Shown here one piece after another: positions 60,128 through 64,000 of a DNA stretch of 64,000 nucleotides (its first letter is position 1; every line of letters begins with the position of its first letter). The DNA comes from JBFLYZ01 sp040756415. Lineage in GTDB: Bacteria; Bacteroidota; Bacteroidia; JADZBD01. The stretch lies in assembly GCA_040756415.1 (NCBI GenBank), contig JBFLYZ010000002.1:60059-124058 (forward strand), read 5' to 3'. The notes under the pieces were generated by a model. The model made no database searches. It had not been told where the DNA came from and saw only the letters and a program-made list of their open reading frames with translations. The position numbers were made by a program, and so were the translations under genes.

Positions 60128-63100
60128 ATGAAGAAGAATCTGCTGCTTTTTATCATTATGCTTGGAACTAGATTGTCCGCTGGTCAAAATGTATATTTTG
60201 ATTGGGCCAGACAAATGGGTGGAAGTTATTTTACTTATGGGCATGATATAGCAACTGATGCTTCCGGAAACGTATATACGGTTGGTTATTTCAACGGAGT
60301 GGTAGATTTTGATCCCGGGCCCGGCACATACAATCTTACCCCGGTTGGAGCTACCGATATTTTTGTTTCCAAGCTGGATGCTTCAGGCAATTTTGTATGG
60401 GCCAGGCAACTTGGCGGTCCAAGCACAGACTATGGATATGCGGTTACGGTTGATGCTTCAGGTAACGTTTATGCCTCAGGCTATTTCACAACTACTGCCG
60501 ATTTTGATCCGGGGCCCTCAACATATAATCTTACTTCTGCGGGCGCGGAAGATATATTTGTTTCAAAATTGAATTCTTCAGGTAATTTTCTCTGGGCCAG
60601 GCGCTTGGGGGGCTCCTTACCCGATATGGGCTTATCTGTAGGCCTTGATGCCGGAGGTAATGTGCTCACAACGGGTTATTTCCAGGGAACAGCGGATTTT
60701 GATCCGGGTCCTTTAGCTTTTAATCTGATCTCTTCCGGGAGCGAAGATGTGTTTATTTCCAAATTGGACGGCTCAGGAAATTTCACATGGGCCTGCCAGT
60801 TTGGTGGAGCCGCTGCTGAGAGAGGTACTTCTTTAGTATTGGACGCTTCCGGAAATGTGCATACTGTAGGTTATTTTCAGGGAACTGCGGATTTTGATCC
60901 GGGCCCTGGAACCCTGAATCTTACTTCCGGGGGAGCAGAGGATATTTTCATATCCAAGCTGGATGCATCCGGCAATTTAACCTGGACCAAACAGATTGGA
61001 GGTACTTCATCCGATTTTGGGCGTTCCATTACTTTAGATGGGTCAGGCAATGTCCATACCACCGGGTCCTTCCAGGGTACGGTGGATTTTGATCCTAATG
61101 CCGGGGTTGTTAATCGCAGCTCTTCAGGCGGAGACGATATTTTCGTTTTCAAACTAAGCGCGGCAGGCAACCATGTGTGGTCGGCAGCTATGGGCGGCAC
61201 CTTCAACGATTTTGGAGCATCTGTAGCGGTTGACGGATCAGGGAATGTGCTCACTACCGGTGGATTTCAGAATACGGCTGATTTTGATCCGGGTCCGGGC
61301 AATTTTTTTCTTATCACGGGTTTTATGTACGATATCTTTGTATGCAAGCTGAATATAGCCGGAAATTTAGTATGGGCACAGCAATTCACGGGTGGCAGCG
61401 GCATCAGTGACTACAGCACGGCTATTGCCTTAGATGCATCAGGCAATGCTCATACAACCGGATATATCGAAAGCCAGGTGGATTTTGATCCGGGTCCGGG
61501 AACCTTCAATCTTTGGGGACAGGGAGCAATTTGCACCTTTGCTTCCAAATTAGATGCTACCGGTAATTTTGTATGGGCGCGGCAGCTGGCCGGAGCCGTT
61601 TCGTCTGAATTCAGCAATTCCATTGCGGTAGATCCTGCCGGCAATGTGTATACTACGGGATATTTTCATGGGACAGCAGATTTTAACCCTGGTCCTGGAG
61701 TTTTGAATTTCACGTCTGTCAACATGAGCTATGATGTTTATGTTTCAAAACTTGATGCTTCAGGTAATTTTATTTGGGCCAGGCAATTGGGCGGAGGGCT
61801 TCACGATTATGGCCGATCTATCGCTGTCGATAACATGGGAAACGTCTTTACAACCGGAATCTTTTCTGGAACCGCTGATTTTGATCCCGGCCCGGGAGTT
61901 TATAATCTTAATGGCGGGTTGGGTGCTAATGTTTTTATCAGCAAGCTGGATGCTGCTGGCAACTTTGTCTGGGCCAGGCAATTCAGTGATGCGTATGGAC
62001 ATTCTATTGCCATTGATGGTTCAGGAAATGTTTACACTACGGGCTATTTTCAAAGCACAACTGATTTTGATCCAGGACCAGGCATATTCAATCTAACTGC
62101 CGGAGGAACGGCCGATGTTTTTGTTTCAAAATTAAATGCAGCAGGCAATTTTGTCTGGGCGGTTAAAATGGGAAGTTCTACTACTGCCGACCTTGCTTAT
62201 TCGATTACGCTTGACCAGGCAGGAAATGTTTATACAACAGGAGAGTTTTATGGTACCGCAGATTTTGACCCGGGGCCATCCGTTTTCAACTTAAATTCTC
62301 CTGGAAGTTTTAACGTCTTTGTTTCAAAACTGACTTCTGCGGGCAGTTTCGTTTGGGCCAAGGGATTTGGTGGGCCCTCGACCGATAAGGGATATTCTAT
62401 TGCTGTTGATGCCGTGGGAAATGTTTTGACAACCGGCATTTTTCAGGGCATGGCAGATTTTGATCCGGGTTCCGGAACGTTTAACATGAATTCTTCTTCA
62501 GGAACTTATTTTATTTCCAAATTGGATGTCGCAGGCAATTTTACCTGGGCTAAACAGTGGAGCGGGTCCACTCCGGACTATGGTCGTTCTGTTGCGGTTG
62601 ATAACTTGGGCAGCGTTTATGTAACCGGACTTTTTTCTGGAACCTCGGATCTTGATCCTGGACCGGGCGTCTATAGCTTTACTGCTATCGGATTGAATGA
62701 TGTTTTCATTTGTAAGCTTAATAATGCCGGAACCTTTGCATGGGCAAAGCAATTGGGAGGAATTACAGATGACTGGAGTCGGTCAATAGCGGTGGATCAG
62801 ACACAAAATGTTTATACCACAGGCTTCTTTGGACAAGTCGATTTTGATCCCGAACCCACATCTTATTATCTTTATTCAGCCGGGGTCAGTGATATATTTG
62901 TTCATAAAATGCGCTCCTGTAACAGCGTTTTTTCTTTTTCCGCTTCGGCTTGTAGTTCATACACCTCCCCAAGCGGTAATTACACCTGGACAAGCAGCGG
63001 AACGTATATGGATACCATTGCGAACTCTGCCGGCTGCGATAGTATCCTGACCATTAACCTGGCAATAGGCAACAGCACCAGCTCTATCTCGCCCATTGCC

Positions 63101-64000
63101 TGCGCTATCTATAATTCTCCCAGTGGCAACTACAACTGGAATTCAAGTGGAGTTTATTATGATACGATTCCTAATTTTCAGGGGTGCGACAGTGTTATTA
63201 CAATTAACCTCACGGTTAATAATAATTCAACCGGCTCTATTTCGGTGACCGCATGCAATAGCTATATTTCCCCCAGCGGCAACTACAGTTGGACAAGCAG
63301 TGGCGTCTATTCTGATACTCTTACTAATTTTCAAGGTTGCGACAGCATTATTGCTGTTGGCCTCACCGTCATCAATAGTACCTCAAGCGTTATTTCTCCT
63401 TCGTCATGTTATTCCTATACTTCTCCGAGCAGCAACTATATATGGACCACAAGCGGCACCTATTCAGATACGCTTATTAATTCAGCCGGTTGTGACAGCA
63501 TTATTACGATCAATCTTACGATCAACGGCAATTCCTTTTCGTCACAGAACGTTTCAGCCTGCGATAGCTATACCTGGCTGAATACCCTTTATACTGTATC
63601 GGGCACTTATATGGATACCATTGCGAACTCTGCCGGATGCGATAGTGTGATGACACTGAACCTGACCATCGTAAATGTAGATACTTCGTTAACTTTAACC
63701 GTACCTACGATCACCTCCAATGCAGCCGGAGCTCTGTACCAATGGGTAGACTGCAATAATGGTTTCGCACCGCTGTCCGGGGAGATCAATCAGTCATTTA
63801 CTCCTACGATGAACGGAAATTATGCCGTGATCGTTACGCAAAACGGCTGTACAGATACTTCTTTTTGCTATTCGTTTCTATCCGTAACCGCACAAGAGAA
63901 TCAGTCTCAGACGAGTATAATGATCTATCCAAATCCCACGCAGGGTAGTTTTCTCATTAGCTTTAATTCTGTTCATCCTCATGTTAATGTCCGTATCACT
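60128..64000 (+). CDS. Giant SBBP-repeat T9SS protein (14 repeats), 3' end outside the window
   Basis: At least 1291 codons in one open frame, ending within the T9SS sorting domain, so only a few tens of residues are missing. Signal peptide: MKKNLLLFIIMLGTRLSAG. Residues about 20-930 are 14 SBBP repeats of about 65 residues (DASGNVYTxGYF, TADFDPGPG, FVSKLDASGNFVWARQLGG) that should form one or two beta-propellers. Residues about 930-1180 are five repeats of about 50 residues with a SYxSPSGNYxWTSSGTY and GCDSxITINL pattern. An Ig-like piece follows, then IYPNPTQGSFLIS begins the T9SS domain. The DNA is clearly AT-richer than flanking genes. It is a longer paralogue of the gene at 35381; probably a surface adhesin. 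Confidence 0.9.
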   Translation, partial: MKKNLLLFIIMLGTRLSAGQNVYFDWARQMGGSYFTYGHDIATDASGNVYTVGYFNGVVDFDPGPGTYNLTPVGATDIFVSKLDASGNFVWARQLGGPSTDYGYAVTVDASGNVYASGYFTTTADFDPGPSTYNLTSAGAEDIFVSKLNSSGNFLWARRLGGSLPDMGLSVGLDAGGNVLTTGYFQGTADFDPGPLAFNLISSGSEDVFISKLDGSGNFTWACQFGGAAAERGTSLVLDASGNVHTVGYFQGTADFDPGPGTLNLTSGGAEDIFISKLDASGNLTWTKQIGGTSSDFGRSITLDGSGNVHTTGSFQGTVDFDPNAGVVNRSSSGGDDIFVFKLSAAGNHVWSAAMGGTFNDFGASVAVDGSGNVLTTGGFQNTADFDPGPGNFFLITGFMYDIFVCKLNIAGNLVWAQQFTGGSGISDYSTAIALDASGNAHTTGYIESQVDFDPGPGTFNLWGQGAICTFASKLDATGNFVWARQLAGAVSSEFSNSIAVDPAGNVYTTGYFHGTADFNPGPGVLNFTSVNMSYDVYVSKLDASGNFIWARQLGGGLHDYGRSIAVDNMGNVFTTGIFSGTADFDPGPGVYNLNGGLGANVFISKLDAAGNFVWARQFSDAYGHSIAIDGSGNVYTTGYFQSTTDFDPGPGIFNLTAGGTADVFVSKLNAAGNFVWAVKMGSSTTADLAYSITLDQAGNVYTTGEFYGTADFDPGPSVFNLNSPGSFNVFVSKLTSAGSFVWAKGFGGPSTDKGYSIAVDAVGNVLTTGIFQGMADFDPGSGTFNMNSSSGTYFISKLDVAGNFTWAKQWSGSTPDYGRSVAVDNLGSVYVTGLFSGTSDLDPGPGVYSFTAIGLNDVFICKLNNAGTFAWAKQLGGITDDWSRSIAVDQTQNVYTTGFFGQVDFDPEPTSYYLYSAGVSDIFVHKMRSCNSVFSFSASACSSYTSPSGNYTWTSSGTYMDTIANSAGCDSILTINLAIGNSTSSISPIACAIYNSPSGNYNWNSSGVYYDTIPNFQGCDSVITINLTVNNNSTGSISVTACNSYISPSGNYSWTSSGVYSDTLTNFQGCDSIIAVGLTVINSTSSVISPSSCYSYTSPSSNYIWTTSGTYSDTLINSAGCDSIITINLTINGNSFSSQNVSACDSYTWLNTLYTVSGTYMDTIANSAGCDSVMTLNLTIVNVDTSLTLTVPTITSNAAGALYQWVDCNNGFAPLSGEINQSFTPTMNGNYAVIVTQNGCTDTSFCYSFLSVTAQENQSQTSIMIYPNPTQGSFLISFNSVHPHVNVRIT
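60300..62860 (+). repeat. SBBP-type repeats, 14 copies
   Basis: Fourteen GATTTTGATCC-type cores (DFDPG or close variants) at intervals of about 190-200 nt, all in the same frame. Copies are degenerate in DNA but well kept in protein pattern. Confidence 0.88.
62920..63670 (+). repeat. Five DSIITINL-type repeats
   Basis: Five tandem units of about 150 nt, each with a cysteine and an aromatic pair early (SYTSPSGNYTW) and GCDS near the end. This repeat is common in Bacteroidota secreted proteins. Confidence 0.82.

Noticed and set aside
60300..62860. Regularly spaced similar sequences, considered as a CRISPR array
   Set aside because: The unit is about 195 nt, in a single reading frame, and encodes SBBP repeats; there are no short identical repeats with spacers.
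60309..63789. Several short frames on both strands in the last 4 kb
   Set aside because: They lie within one unbroken plus-strand frame that runs from 60128 to the window edge; its missing stop hides it from simple stop-to-stop listing.
1..64000. tRNA, rRNA, riboswitch, insertion sequence and phage genes
   Set aside because: Intergenic gaps are mostly below 200 nt and none shows cloverleaf, conserved riboswitch cores, transposase motifs or terminal inverted repeats that I could recognise by eye.

Overview
The window is a gene-dense stretch of a Bacteroidota chromosome of roughly 50% GC by eye. The signs are five proteins ending in Por/type IX secretion (T9SS) sorting domains, promoters built on the Bacteroidota -7 element TAnnTTTG, families largely confined to this phylum (DUF4271, DUF5777, SBBP-repeat and DSIITINL-repeat proteins), and a type B succinate:quinone oxidoreductase. 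Class and genus cannot be set from the sequence. I found no tRNA, rRNA, CRISPR array, insertion sequence, prophage or plasmid gene. Almost everything is housekeeping or cell-envelope content with very short intergenic gaps.

Layout. 1-2.6 kb: 5' part of a secreted phospholipase D-like gene, a deoxyhypusine-synthase-like enzyme, a SWIB protein and the MeaB chaperone GTPase. 2.7-7.0 kb: LPS/envelope glycosyltransferases and an O-antigen ligase-like protein. 7.0-11.3 kb: a minus-strand run DUF4271-HemD-RnpA-YidD-S41 protease. 11.4-18.0 kb: two T9SS cargo proteins (one an M23 peptidase), a [2Fe-2S] thioredoxin-like ferredoxin, and small lipoproteins. 18.1-21.8 kb: tyrosine/homogentisate and glutaryl-CoA catabolism (hppD, hmgA, gcdH). 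21.9-24.0 kb: a possible small secreted peptide, then a compact cytochrome c-like lipoprotein / YceI / DUF5777 beta-barrel operon. 24.1-27.4 kb: a 1098-residue multidomain T9SS protein. 27.5-35.4 kb: FMN reductase, DUF2267 protein, two amidohydrolase-family genes, a membrane-bound b-like plus c-type cytochrome pair, and hflX.

35.4-43.2 kb: a 7-repeat SBBP T9SS protein, an L,D-transpeptidase, recJ, dnaG and a small lipoprotein. 43.2-51.1 kb: a 1309-residue DUF3857/transglutaminase protein, a membrane coiled-coil protein, a ComF protein, free methionine sulfoxide reductase and an Ig-like lipoprotein. 51.2-60.1 kb: a nitrilase/omega-amidase and aminotransferase pair (methionine salvage by glutamine transamination), a SlyD-like FKBP, a small beta-barrel, sdhCAB, an Xaa-Pro aminopeptidase and an alpha/beta hydrolase. 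60.1 kb to the end: a very long, AT-richer SBBP-repeat T9SS protein that runs off the window.

The points most worth following are: promoters whose TAnnTTTG element ends only 4-8 nt before the ATG, implying leaderless transcripts; the deoxyhypusine-synthase homologue, which keeps the catalytic lysine but has changed polyamine-pocket positions; the amidohydrolase trio, in which only one of three modules keeps the metal-binding HxH; the two SBBP paralogues with 7 and 14 repeats; and an interleaved A-B-A'-B' inverted repeat that also encodes the end of the omega-amidase. No clearly new defence or mobile system is visible.
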